Source: UBA2108 sp002713215 (lineage in GTDB: Bacteria > Bacteroidota > Bacteroidia > Flavobacteriales_G > Salibacteraceae). Taken from it: 30,545 nucleotides of DNA. The notes beneath the pieces were generated by a model, which saw nothing but the letters and a program-made list of their open reading frames with translations, had not been told where the DNA came from and ran no database searches. The first letter of the stretch is position 1, and each line of letters begins with the position of its first letter. Both the position numbers and the translations under genes were made by a program. Below are positions 24,616 to 30,545 of this stretch, piece after piece. Location of the stretch: assembly GCA_937891015.1 (NCBI GenBank), contig CALAPY010000083.1, positions 1 through 30,545 on the forward strand, read 5' to 3'.

Positions 24616-25155
24616 TCAAGAACTCCTCAGGCGACTCAGAGTTTCCGGAGTCATACGTAAATAAGAGGCAATATATTTCAACGGAATTTCCTGAAACAGT
24701 TGAGGGCTTCGTTCCAATACCCGCTCATAACGTCCTAGAGGCGATGTAGTAAGAAGGTCGAGCTCTCTTTCCAATTGAGAAACCACAACGCCGGTCATTA
24801 GTTCGTTATGCATTTTCAGTATTTCAAAAGAGCTATGCACAAAATCAAAATAAGGCGCTCGCGGAATCATTTTCACTTCTGTACTTCGTAAGGCCTGTAG
24901 GTATAAATCAGAAGGTTGCTGACTTACAAAGGATGCCAATGAATTGATAATGGAATCTTTGTATCCAAAGCGGATGGTAAATTCTTCCTTATCGCTCACA
25001 TAGAACGCACGCACACCACCTTTTAAGATCACGTAAATGTGTCGTTCAATCTCGCAAGAACGTGTTAGGAATTCGCCTCTGGAAAAACTTCTCTGTTGGC
25101 AGTCTGTACCCTGGTAATCTTCATACAATTGGACAAAATGGAGTGCGGGATTCAT
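24616..25155 (-). CDS. Crp/Fnr family transcriptional regulator
   Basis: A 179-residue regulator. Residues about 20-110 form a cyclic-nucleotide-binding-like beta roll (SFSRGEFLTRSCEIERHIYV, ILKGGVRAFYVSDKEEFTIR), followed by a dimer helix and a short helix-turn-helix (PLKYIASYLRMTPETLSRLR). It lacks FNR-type iron-sulfur cysteines. In Bacteroidota, proteins of this subtype often sit beside the gene they control; here the neighbours are the DinB-like gene downstream and the 57-residue peptide gene 9 bp upstream. The ligand is unknown. Confidence 0.92.
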   Translation of the reverse strand: MNPALHFVQLYEDYQGTDCQQRSFSRGEFLTRSCEIERHIYVILKGGVRAFYVSDKEEFTIRFGYKDSIINSLASFVSQQPSDLYLQALRSTEVKMIPRAPYFDFVHSSFEILKMHNELMTGVVVSQLERELDLLTTSPLGRYERVLERSPQLFQEIPLKYIASYLRMTPETLSRLRSS

Positions 25156-25164
25156 CCGACCAAA

Positions 25165-25338
25165 TTAAAGCTCAGCCTTGGAAAGACCAAAAGCCAGAGT
25201 TATTGAGCTTGGTGTCGTTACAAATAATGGAGGTTGTATTAAAGGTTTGTCATCCTGAGTGATTCCTTCTTGATATTTTAACTCGGTGGACGCAGCAACC
25301 AATAGAATACCGACCATCCAAAAAGAAATACTTTTCAT
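25165..25338 (-). CDS. Small secreted or membrane-anchored peptide (57 aa)
   Basis: An ATG at 25338 opens 57 codons ending in TAA at 25165, only 9 bp before the Crp/Fnr start codon. The product begins MKSISFWMVGILLVAAS, a short signal peptide or single TM helix, followed by about 40 polar residues containing QDDKPLIQPPLFVTTPSS. A near-consensus promoter lies 35 bp upstream of the ATG, and without this gene there would be a 302-bp gap here. No family is recognised. It may be a sensed peptide or anchor co-expressed with the regulator; that is inference. Confidence rests on the promoter and the tight spacing, not homology. Confidence 0.6.
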   Translation of the reverse strand: MKSISFWMVGILLVAASTELKYQEGITQDDKPLIQPPLFVTTPSSITLAFGLSKAEL

Positions 25339-25372
25339 AACCTGAGGAGTTTTAAATTAATAATCACTCCAG

Positions 25373-25403
25373 CAAAACTAGATTGTAAGTTCTTAATTAT
25401 CAA
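25373..25403 (-). promoter_or_regulatory. Bacteroidota-type promoter for the peptide-Crp/Fnr-DinB genes
   Basis: On the minus strand TTG (25401-25403), a 20-bp spacer and TAGTTTTG (25373-25380) match TTG-N19/20-TAnnTTTG. The -7 box ends 34 bp before the ATG at 25338, leaving a leader of about 30 nt. Confidence 0.8.
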
Positions 25404-25457
25404 TCTGTTTGTTGTCTGATTTTAGGGTAAGGGGTATACCTTAGGTAGAGGGTATCA

Positions 25458-26210
25458 CTAAAATTCCATGGTAGATAGTCCAAAGGCCAGCAAAAACCCA
25501 ACACACATAATTACCCCGGTCCAATTGCCGGTTCCCTCGTAAGCTTCAGGAATCATGGTATCGGCCAGCATGGTCAGGATAGCTCCACCTGCACAGGCCA
25601 CTATTCCGCTTTGCATATACAGTGGAATTTGATTGCACATACTATAGCCCAATGCCGCCGAAAGGCCTGAAATGATTGCAATTGACAACCAGATTCCAAA
25701 GATGTACATTGGTTTTCTTCCTGCTACCTTCATTCCTGCGGAGCTGGAAATTCCCTCCGGAATGTTTGATATAAATATGGCTATTACTGCGGCTAAGCTT
25801 ACACTTCCGTTCACCAGTGTTAAACCAATTGCAATTGATTCCGGAACACCATCCAACGCAGCTCCCATAGCAATGGCTGTTCCACTTCCCTGTTTATTAT
25901 CTTCGGTCTGCTGACCACTTGACTTTTTCCTGTTTCCTGCCCCCTGAATGCTTAATAAGTAATTGGAGCAACTATACAGTAAGGCACCCAGCATAAAACC
26001 GAAAGCAGCAGGTAGAAGGCCTGAATCCTGATACGCTGGAACGAGTAATTCAAAACTCATAGCCGAAACAAGTACACCACTACCAAATGCCATTACAGCA
26101 GAAATTACCCATTTCGGAAGGGATAGAAAGTATCCAAAAAAGGCTCCAATCAAGAGCGCTCCTCCGGCCAAAAAACCCCATAAAGCTGCTTCGAACCACA
26201 TTGGCATCAT
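25458..26210 (-). CDS. ZIP family metal transporter
   Basis: A 250-residue inner-membrane transporter with about eight helices. The ZIP metal site is seen in ALDGVPESIAIGLTL (helix 4) and FISNIPEGISSSAGMK (helix 5), with ADTMIPEAYE in a later helix. A polar loop (GNRKKSSGQQTEDNKQGSG) joins helices 3 and 4. ZIP proteins move Zn2+, Fe2+ or Mn2+ into the cytoplasm; the exact metal is not evident. It is the last gene of a five-gene minus-strand cluster and starts 30 bp after the outer-membrane protein stop codon. Three Met codons lie in the first four; the first was taken. Confidence 0.92.
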   Translation of the reverse strand: MMPMWFEAALWGFLAGGALLIGAFFGYFLSLPKWVISAVMAFGSGVLVSAMSFELLVPAYQDSGLLPAAFGFMLGALLYSCSNYLLSIQGAGNRKKSSGQQTEDNKQGSGTAIAMGAALDGVPESIAIGLTLVNGSVSLAAVIAIFISNIPEGISSSAGMKVAGRKPMYIFGIWLSIAIISGLSAALGYSMCNQIPLYMQSGIVACAGGAILTMLADTMIPEAYEGTGNWTGVIMCVGFLLAFGLSTMEF

Positions 26211-26240
26211 TTTCTCGTTTTATTGTTAACCAAAGTTGGC

Positions 26241-26756
26241 TTATTTGAAGTTGTAGAACAAACCCAGCGTAATAAAGTCATCGGGTAATTTACTTTCTAC
26301 GTGTGCATATTCGCCAAACAAACTCACCTTTCCAAAATTTCTGTGCAACCCGGCACCAAACACAACTCCCACGGCATTCAAGGTACGATGATTCGATTTT
26401 TCCAGGGTATAGTTTACTCCCGCCAATGGAAATAGACCTACCCAGGGTGTCTCAAAAATATAATGCCCAACAAAATCAACATCCATTACCTCTTCGTGAC
26501 CATTGTTGAAATAGGAGAACTCGGGACCAAAACAAATGGCTTCCCCAATGTTGTAATAAAACCGGGCATTAATTCCTGCTACATCCAATTTTAAGGAATA
26601 TGGAAGACCTATTCCCAACGAAAAGGAGTTCTTTTTGAAGTAGCAATGAGATTCAGAACCTTCACTCGTTTCTGCATGCTGCGAAATACCCATTAATGGC
26701 ATTAAAATTAATGCTAACCCAAGAAAGTAGTTCGTTTTTAAGCCCTTAAAAACCAA
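26241..26756 (-). CDS. Outer-membrane beta-barrel protein, TTG start
   Basis: A 171-residue protein with a signal peptide (LKTNYFLGLALILMPLMGIS) followed by alternating amphipathic strands ending in ITLGLFYNFK, with the C-terminal aromatic typical of outer-membrane barrels. The only start codon that keeps the signal peptide is TTG at 26756: a TAA lies directly upstream in frame, and the next ATG falls inside the hydrophobic core. That TTG lies within the end of the preceding gene (19-bp overlap), so initiation by translational coupling is likely. The mature start has a His/Glu/Ser-rich patch (HAETSEGSESH) that could bind metal, fitting the ZIP gene next door (inference). Confidence 0.8.
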   Translation of the reverse strand: MVFKGLKTNYFLGLALILMPLMGISQHAETSEGSESHCYFKKNSFSLGIGLPYSLKLDVAGINARFYYNIGEAICFGPEFSYFNNGHEEVMDVDFVGHYIFETPWVGLFPLAGVNYTLEKSNHRTLNAVGVVFGAGLHRNFGKVSLFGEYAHVESKLPDDFITLGLFYNFK

Positions 26757-27535
26757 TTACTCGCTCCCTTTAAATAGCCAATAATGATGGGTTGCGTGTC
26801 GTGAAATAACAAGTTCTCGAAATCGGAAAGAGAAAGTACTGCTCCATTCCAATGTTCACCGACTTCCCATCGTCCCACAGGCAGATTCTTCACCTTGGAA
26901 TAATCAACGCCTCCATCGGAATAACCAGACATGTAGAAATAGGCATTGCCAGCAATGTTATCCTTCATAGCCCAACCAAAACCAATGGACATCTTAGAAC
27001 TTACCTGAGTATAAAAACCTGTATCGAAATGATGTGGCCAAATTCTTACTTCGGCAGTTACCTGCAAATAACGCAACAGCTCATCGCTAACCATGTTCGC
27101 CATTCTCCTTCTCTCGGTCCATTCTTTTATGTCTTCAGCGTTAATGGCGGCAACCGGATCATTTAAAAATGGATACTCCGGAATTTCATAATGGAGCTCA
27201 GCAGAAAAATCAGCATTTTCAATACCCATGAATCGAATTCCCTCTTCCAGTTCTTTTTCAACACTGGCCATAGTTTTTCCCATTACAGGAACGCTTAGAA
27301 TGATGGATTTACTTTCCGATTGCCACTCAAAACTTAGATTCAATAAATTAAGGGATAAGATCACCCTGCCTTTGGGTGTTTCTATCCATCTCGAATAAAC
27401 TCTAAAGTCAAGCGGTTCAAAGGACAAGTTGGTATGGCTGTCATCGTCCTGTTTGGGTACAAAAGATCTTCCCGCCTTTGCTAAAACCTGGCTCAGTGCG
27501 TGAATTCGTTTATCCGTTTCATTATAATTGTGCAT
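26738..27535 (-). CDS. Conserved-looking protein of unknown function with WPHHFD motif
   Basis: A 265-residue soluble protein without signal peptide. Notable segments are FRVYSRWIETPKGRVILSLN, VRIWPHHFDTGFYTQ, MSIGFGWAMKD and the Gly-rich AYFYMSGYSDGG. The histidines in WPHHFD and the matching acidic residues could form a metal site, and the layout recalls DUF5996-type proteins; that link is weak and by eye only. It overlaps the outer-membrane protein gene by 19 bp and follows the zinc-ribbon gene by 11 bp, so it is certainly translated within this cluster. Confidence 0.8.
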   Translation of the reverse strand: MHNYNETDKRIHALSQVLAKAGRSFVPKQDDDSHTNLSFEPLDFRVYSRWIETPKGRVILSLNLLNLSFEWQSESKSIILSVPVMGKTMASVEKELEEGIRFMGIENADFSAELHYEIPEYPFLNDPVAAINAEDIKEWTERRRMANMVSDELLRYLQVTAEVRIWPHHFDTGFYTQVSSKMSIGFGWAMKDNIAGNAYFYMSGYSDGGVDYSKVKNLPVGRWEVGEHWNGAVLSLSDFENLLFHDTQPIIIGYLKGASNWFLRA

Positions 27536-27546
27536 ATCTCGATTAT

Positions 27547-27822
27547 TTATTCTCCCGGATATTTGGTTCTACACACGGGACATTCATATCCATTATTTCC
27601 TTTCTTCAGCTTTATTCCATCAATTCTATTGACCACAAAATCTTGGATAAAGGCGTAATTGGCCCTGTGATTGTTAACGTCGATTTGCATATCCCTTTGT
27701 AAGTCACGAATTTGCTGATCGTATTCCTGTTCGCCCCAGCAGTTGGGGCAAAACCCTTTCGGTGCCTCTTGGGAGGTTTTTTCCCGAGGCTTTTGAAAGA
27801 AGGCTATCAATTTTTCAATCAT
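27547..27822 (-). CDS. Small zinc-ribbon protein
   Basis: A 91-residue protein with two CxxC knuckles, CPNCW (about residues 24-28) and CPVCR (about 81-85), separated by a long charged helix (YDQQIRDLQRDMQIDVNNHR). The four cysteines should bind one zinc. The spacing is much larger than in a standard rubredoxin knuckle, so the helix probably protrudes from the zinc site. I know of similar unnamed proteins in Bacteroidota. It lies 10 bp after the Rieske-glutamate synthase gene and 11 bp before the next, so the cluster is a single operon. It could be a protein-interaction partner; the role is unknown. Confidence 0.85.
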   Translation of the reverse strand: MIEKLIAFFQKPREKTSQEAPKGFCPNCWGEQEYDQQIRDLQRDMQIDVNNHRANYAFIQDFVVNRIDGIKLKKGNNGYECPVCRTKYPGE

Positions 27823-27832
27823 ATCTTATTTC

Positions 27833-29443
27833 TTATTGCGAAATACCAGCAAATGGAATTCCTGTATACTGATGCATTTTATAATCCAAAGTAGACAAAT
27901 CATTGAAATTGAACTTCCTTACATCGTTGTGTCCACACGATCGAGCCACCACCTTCATTAAATCGGCTGAAGCTTTAAAGAAATTGGCCAGTTGTTTGGC
28001 CGATTGATCAATTATGATGCGCTGACGCAGGCTTTCTTTTTGAGTGGCAATTCCCACCGGGCAGTTATTGGTGCTACACGCCCTCATTCCCAAGCAACCG
28101 ATGGCTTGCAATGCAGAATTGGAAACGGCAATGGCATCGGCTCCCATCATCATAGCCTTTGAAAAATCGTCTGCCACACGCAATCCTCCGGTTATAACCA
28201 GAGTTACACCTTTTGCTCCTACCTTATCCAAATGCTTTCGTGCTCTTGCCAAAGCGGGAATGGTGGGTACGTTGATGTTGTTTCTAAGAATGGTAGGTGC
28301 TGAACCGGTACCTCCTCCTCTACCATCTAAAATGATATAGTCGACTCCTACTTCCAGGGCAAAATCAATATCGGCTTCAACATGACTTGCCGCAATTTTA
28401 AATCCGATTGGAATTCCACCGGTTTGTTCCCGAACCTCTTCCGCAAACTTTTTAAAATCGGAAGCGGTGAACATGTCGGGAAAAGCTGCGGGAGAAATAG
28501 CGGTTTCTCCTTCATTTAGCCCTCTAACACTGGCAATTTGCTTAGTTACTTTATTTCCTGGTAAATGCCCTCCGGTTCCAGTTTTTGCTCCCTGGCCACC
28601 CTTAAAATGGAAGGCCTGTGCTTTTTTTACCTTATCCCAGCTAAACCCGAATTTACCGGAAGCCAATTCATAAAAGTAACGTGAGTTGTTTTCCTGCTCC
28701 TGGGGCAACATTCCCCCTTCCCCACTACATATTCCGGTTCCAGCTATTTCCGCTCCTTTAGAAAGGGATATTTTGGCTTCCCTCGATAGCGCTCCAAAAC
28801 TCATATCCGAAACAAACAAGGGAATCTCCAATTCGAGCGGTTTCTTTGCATTGGGGCCAATTACTACTCGTGTGCTTACCTGTTCTTCATCCAACAAAGG
28901 CCTCGAGGCCAGTTGTGCAGGAAGGAATTGAATGTCTTCCCACTTGGGAAGTGTATTTCTATCGACCCCCATGGATTCGGAAGGCCCATGATGTCCATAG
29001 TTTTTTAAACCATTACGAGACAACTCCTGAATGTATCCTGTATAGGGTTCAGTATCTTCAGGATGTGTATCGGCATACTGTCCCTGGTATTGATCCCGAT
29101 TAAAAGGTTGCGGATGTTTGACTAAAAACGCATTGATCTCGTTTTCATCCACCCAAACAAATCCATCTTCAATGGCAGCCGAAAACTTTTGTAAGGCTTC
29201 GGCATTGTTGTATTCACTCACTCCGGTATCGTAACGATAATCCCAGCCATGTACGCCACAAATCAGGTTGTGTCCATCAATGTGCCCGTCGGACATAAGT
29301 GCACCCCTATGAAGGCAGCGGCCATAAAGAACTGATACCTGATCGTCGTATTTAATCAGCACCAAGTCCAGGCCATTGACCTGAGCGTGATGGGGAACCT
29401 TATCTTCCAAATCGTTGATTGCAATGAGTTTGTGTTTTTTCAT
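27833..29443 (-). CDS. Rieske-glutamate synthase FMN-domain fusion protein
   Basis: A 536-residue two-domain protein. Residues 1-105 are a Rieske [2Fe-2S] domain with ligands C43, H45, C62 and H65 (RCLHRGALMSDG, ICGVHGWDY). Residues about 165-500 are the FMN/TIM-barrel domain of glutamate synthase (GltB central domain): IPLFVSDMSFGALS, KGGQGAKTGTGGHLPG, DGRGGGTGSAP and cluster cysteines C450, C456 and C461 (CLGMRACSTNNCPVG). The glutaminase and GXGXG domains are missing, so it is not a full GOGAT. It probably passes electrons from the Rieske centre to FMN; the substrate is unknown. It is the first gene of the five-gene cluster. Confidence 0.93.
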   Translation of the reverse strand: MKKHKLIAINDLEDKVPHHAQVNGLDLVLIKYDDQVSVLYGRCLHRGALMSDGHIDGHNLICGVHGWDYRYDTGVSEYNNAEALQKFSAAIEDGFVWVDENEINAFLVKHPQPFNRDQYQGQYADTHPEDTEPYTGYIQELSRNGLKNYGHHGPSESMGVDRNTLPKWEDIQFLPAQLASRPLLDEEQVSTRVVIGPNAKKPLELEIPLFVSDMSFGALSREAKISLSKGAEIAGTGICSGEGGMLPQEQENNSRYFYELASGKFGFSWDKVKKAQAFHFKGGQGAKTGTGGHLPGNKVTKQIASVRGLNEGETAISPAAFPDMFTASDFKKFAEEVREQTGGIPIGFKIAASHVEADIDFALEVGVDYIILDGRGGGTGSAPTILRNNINVPTIPALARARKHLDKVGAKGVTLVITGGLRVADDFSKAMMMGADAIAVSNSALQAIGCLGMRACSTNNCPVGIATQKESLRQRIIIDQSAKQLANFFKASADLMKVVARSCGHNDVRKFNFNDLSTLDYKMHQYTGIPFAGISQ

Positions 29444-29468
29444 TTTTGTTTTTTTGAATCGTAGCTAA

Positions 29469-29497
29469 CAAATGTGAATCATTCCAATCTAATTCAA
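29469..29497 (-). promoter_or_regulatory. Possible promoter of the Rieske-GltB operon
   Basis: On the minus strand TTG (29495-29497), an 18-bp spacer and CACATTTG (29469-29476) resemble TTG-N19-TAnnTTTG, with one mismatch in the -7 box and a spacer one base short. It lies 25 bp before the ATG at 29443. It is weaker than the other promoters in this window. Confidence 0.4.
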
Positions 29498-29566
29498 AAT
29501 CGAAAAAGCCTGAAAGTGTCGCGTAAAGTAATTCGTATGACCTTTTTAGGTAGCCTTCAAACTCAC

Positions 29567-29809
29567 CTAGGTTAAATCATCTTCCATCTCCAGGTAACCT
29601 TTCCTAATTCCCTCTTTTACTATACCCACCATGGTTTTTACGTGCCACTTTTCCATTATCCGGCGTTTGGTATCACTTACCGTATTGGGATGTATTCCTA
29701 AGGTTTTAGCAATTTCAAGTTGGGTATATTCTGCCAGTAGCATTTTTACAATCTGCTTTTCGCGTCTACTAAGCCTGGCCTGTTTTGTTGGTTTTCTTAT
29801 TTTAATCAT
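29567..29809 (-). CDS. Stand-alone LuxR/GerE-type DNA-binding protein
   Basis: An 80-residue protein consisting of only a LuxR-type helix-turn-helix: LSRREKQIVKMLLAEYTQLE, IAKTLGIHPNTVSDTKRRIMEKW, and VGIVKEGIRKGYL at the end. It has no receiver or autoinducer domain. Such minimal regulators depend on dimerisation or a partner for control. It lies 123 bp upstream of the Rieske-GltB operon on the same strand; its own upstream region has two palindromes (29836-29850 and 29863-29879), which are candidate sites for it. Confidence 0.92.
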   Translation of the reverse strand: MIKIRKPTKQARLSRREKQIVKMLLAEYTQLEIAKTLGIHPNTVSDTKRRIMEKWHVKTMVGIVKEGIRKGYLEMEDDLT

Positions 29810-29835
29810 TGGAATTGGTTTAATGATTTTATCAA

Positions 29836-29850
29836 TTTTACAATGTAAAA
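29836..29850. promoter_or_regulatory. Palindrome upstream of the LuxR-type gene
   Basis: TTTTACAATGTAAAA is a perfect 7-1-7 palindrome, 26 bp upstream of the regulator ATG at 29809. A position this close to the start is typical of an autoregulatory operator. It is inferred only from symmetry and location. Confidence 0.45.
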
Positions 29851-29862
29851 CTACGGTTAAAG

Positions 29863-29879
29863 AACGTAACCTATTTACG
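29863..29879 (+). repeat. CGTAA-N5-TTACG motif, copy 1
   Basis: AACGTAACCTATTTACG contains the inverted repeat CGTAA/TTACG with a 5-bp spacer. It matches 16 of 17 bases of the copy at 30518-30534 in the opposite orientation. It lies in the spacer between the LuxR-type gene and the GNAT gene. Confidence 0.55.
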
Positions 29880-30007
29880 ATTAATTTTTTTTAGGTTAAT
29901 ATTTATCAACTAAGGTATAGCAAGGAATAAGCCACTGCGATTTTTCTTATTTAACTTAGCGGTTTTAGTAGTATCAGCGAAGTCTGTTTTAATAATCCTG
30001 AAAGAAA

Positions 30008-30388
30008 ATGAATATTGAAATTAGAAAATATGATCCTTTGAAAGATAATAATGGGCTCTTGGAAATCATTAAATCAGAAGGTGAAGAATGGAAGGATTAC
30101 CTTAACCCAAAATACCGTAAGGTTCTGGAAGGTTCAATTACTTACGTAGCCCAAATTGAAGAGCAGATTTGCGGATACTCTCGTTCCATAAATGATTCTG
30201 GTTTATACATCTGGATCATTGATTTATTGGCCCATAAAAAATACAGAGGCCATACAATTGGGAAAAAATTGTTGGAATGCTTAATTGCCGCATTCCCTGG
30301 CCAAGATGTTTTTGTAATGTCGGATGTTGACGAATACTATAAAAAGCTCGGTTACAAAAATGAAGGGACGATATTTAAGGTTGAATAA
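30008..30388 (+). CDS. GNAT family N-acetyltransferase
   Basis: A 126-residue acetyltransferase. Motif A is IIDLLAHKKYRGHTIGKKLL (acetyl-CoA loop YRGHTIG), and the end DEYYKKLGYKNEGTIFKVE is the typical motif B region. The N-terminus MNIEIRKYDPLKDNNGLLEI shows the standard first strand and helix. It is on the short side for the family but complete. The gene stands between two copies of the CGTAA-N5-TTACG motif and is divergent from the LuxR-type gene. Its substrate is unknown. Confidence 0.9.
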   Translation: MNIEIRKYDPLKDNNGLLEIIKSEGEEWKDYLNPKYRKVLEGSITYVAQIEEQICGYSRSINDSGLYIWIIDLLAHKKYRGHTIGKKLLECLIAAFPGQDVFVMSDVDEYYKKLGYKNEGTIFKVE

Positions 30389-30517
30389 TACTAGCGAGAA
30401 TTTAAAATTTGCGCTTGCAAGTGAGATTTCTAAAAGGTAACCTACTTACGCTGGAATCCTCTCACCTGATCACACAAAAATGAGGGGAATCCCGCAATTT
30501 CCTAGTGTTAGGCAAAC

Positions 30518-30534
30518 CGTAAATAGATTACGTT
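30518..30534 (-). repeat. CGTAA-N5-TTACG motif, copy 2
   Basis: CGTAAATAGATTACGTT is the reverse complement of the motif at 29863-29879 with a single mismatch. It lies 130 bp after the GNAT stop codon, at the right edge of the window, and may belong to the control region of a gene beyond it. The rest of 30389-30517 shows nothing I can identify. Confidence 0.55.
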
Positions 30535-30545
30535 TTTGAATCAGA

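Noticed and set aside
28044..29103. Several plus-strand open frames between 28044 and 29103
   Set aside because: They are antisense to the Rieske-glutamate synthase gene and have no motifs of their own.
1..30545. CRISPR arrays, tRNA, rRNA, transposases, integrases or toxin-antitoxin pairs
   Set aside because: I looked for regularly spaced repeats, tRNA-like cloverleaf segments and typical protein motifs on both strands and found none.

Overview
The window looks like chromosome from a member of the Bacteroidota, probably a Flavobacteriales-type bacterium. Four lines of sequence evidence point there. Three secreted proteins end in a type IX secretion (T9SS) type A sorting domain with a YPNP-type start. 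Several promoters match the Bacteroidota sigma consensus TTG-N19/20-TAnnTTTG. Start codons lack Shine-Dalgarno sequences. Composition is moderately AT-rich. I saw no rRNA, tRNA, CRISPR array, transposase or phage gene, so this reads as ordinary chromosome with several poorly described gene clusters.

Layout. 1-9.7 kb: a 3'-truncated secreted beta-propeller/PKD protein, pirin, a glutathione peroxidase, a structured repeat-like spacer, a T9SS cargo protein, a divergent histidine kinase/response regulator pair, an NTF2-like secreted protein, a large helical protein of unknown function and a second T9SS cargo. 9.8-12.7 kb: a YeiH-family transporter, then a small membrane protein, an ECF sigma factor and a putative membrane anti-sigma factor, and a GNAT acetyltransferase. 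12.7-18.7 kb: a run of genes for unknown membrane proteins, built around a small winged-helix regulator. An identical 23-bp palindromic sequence lies just before both halves of the cluster. The run ends with a secreted protein made of two copies of an unrecognised domain. 18.7-20.6 kb: a ChbG/HpnK-like (YdjC) hydrolase with a membrane protein. 20.7-22.4 kb: a YCII/DGPF protein and an ECF42-type sigma factor, separated by a terminator that overlaps what looks like the sigma gene's own promoter. 22.4-25.4 kb: a T9SS-exported serine hydrolase, a DinB-like protein, a Crp/Fnr-type regulator and a previously unlisted 57-residue secreted or membrane peptide with a near-consensus promoter. 25.4-29.8 kb: a tight five-gene cluster (Rieske-glutamate synthase FMN-domain fusion, zinc-ribbon protein, unknown protein, outer-membrane barrel, ZIP metal transporter) downstream of a minimal LuxR-type regulator. 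29.8-30.5 kb: a GNAT gene flanked by two copies of a CGTAA-N5-TTACG motif.

The best candidates for undescribed biology are the winged-helix/DUF4173 membrane operon with its paired operators, the overlapping terminator and promoter before the ECF42 sigma gene, the small peptide ahead of the Crp/Fnr gene, and the Rieske-GltB/ZIP operon. All functions are inferred by reading motifs; no database search was run.
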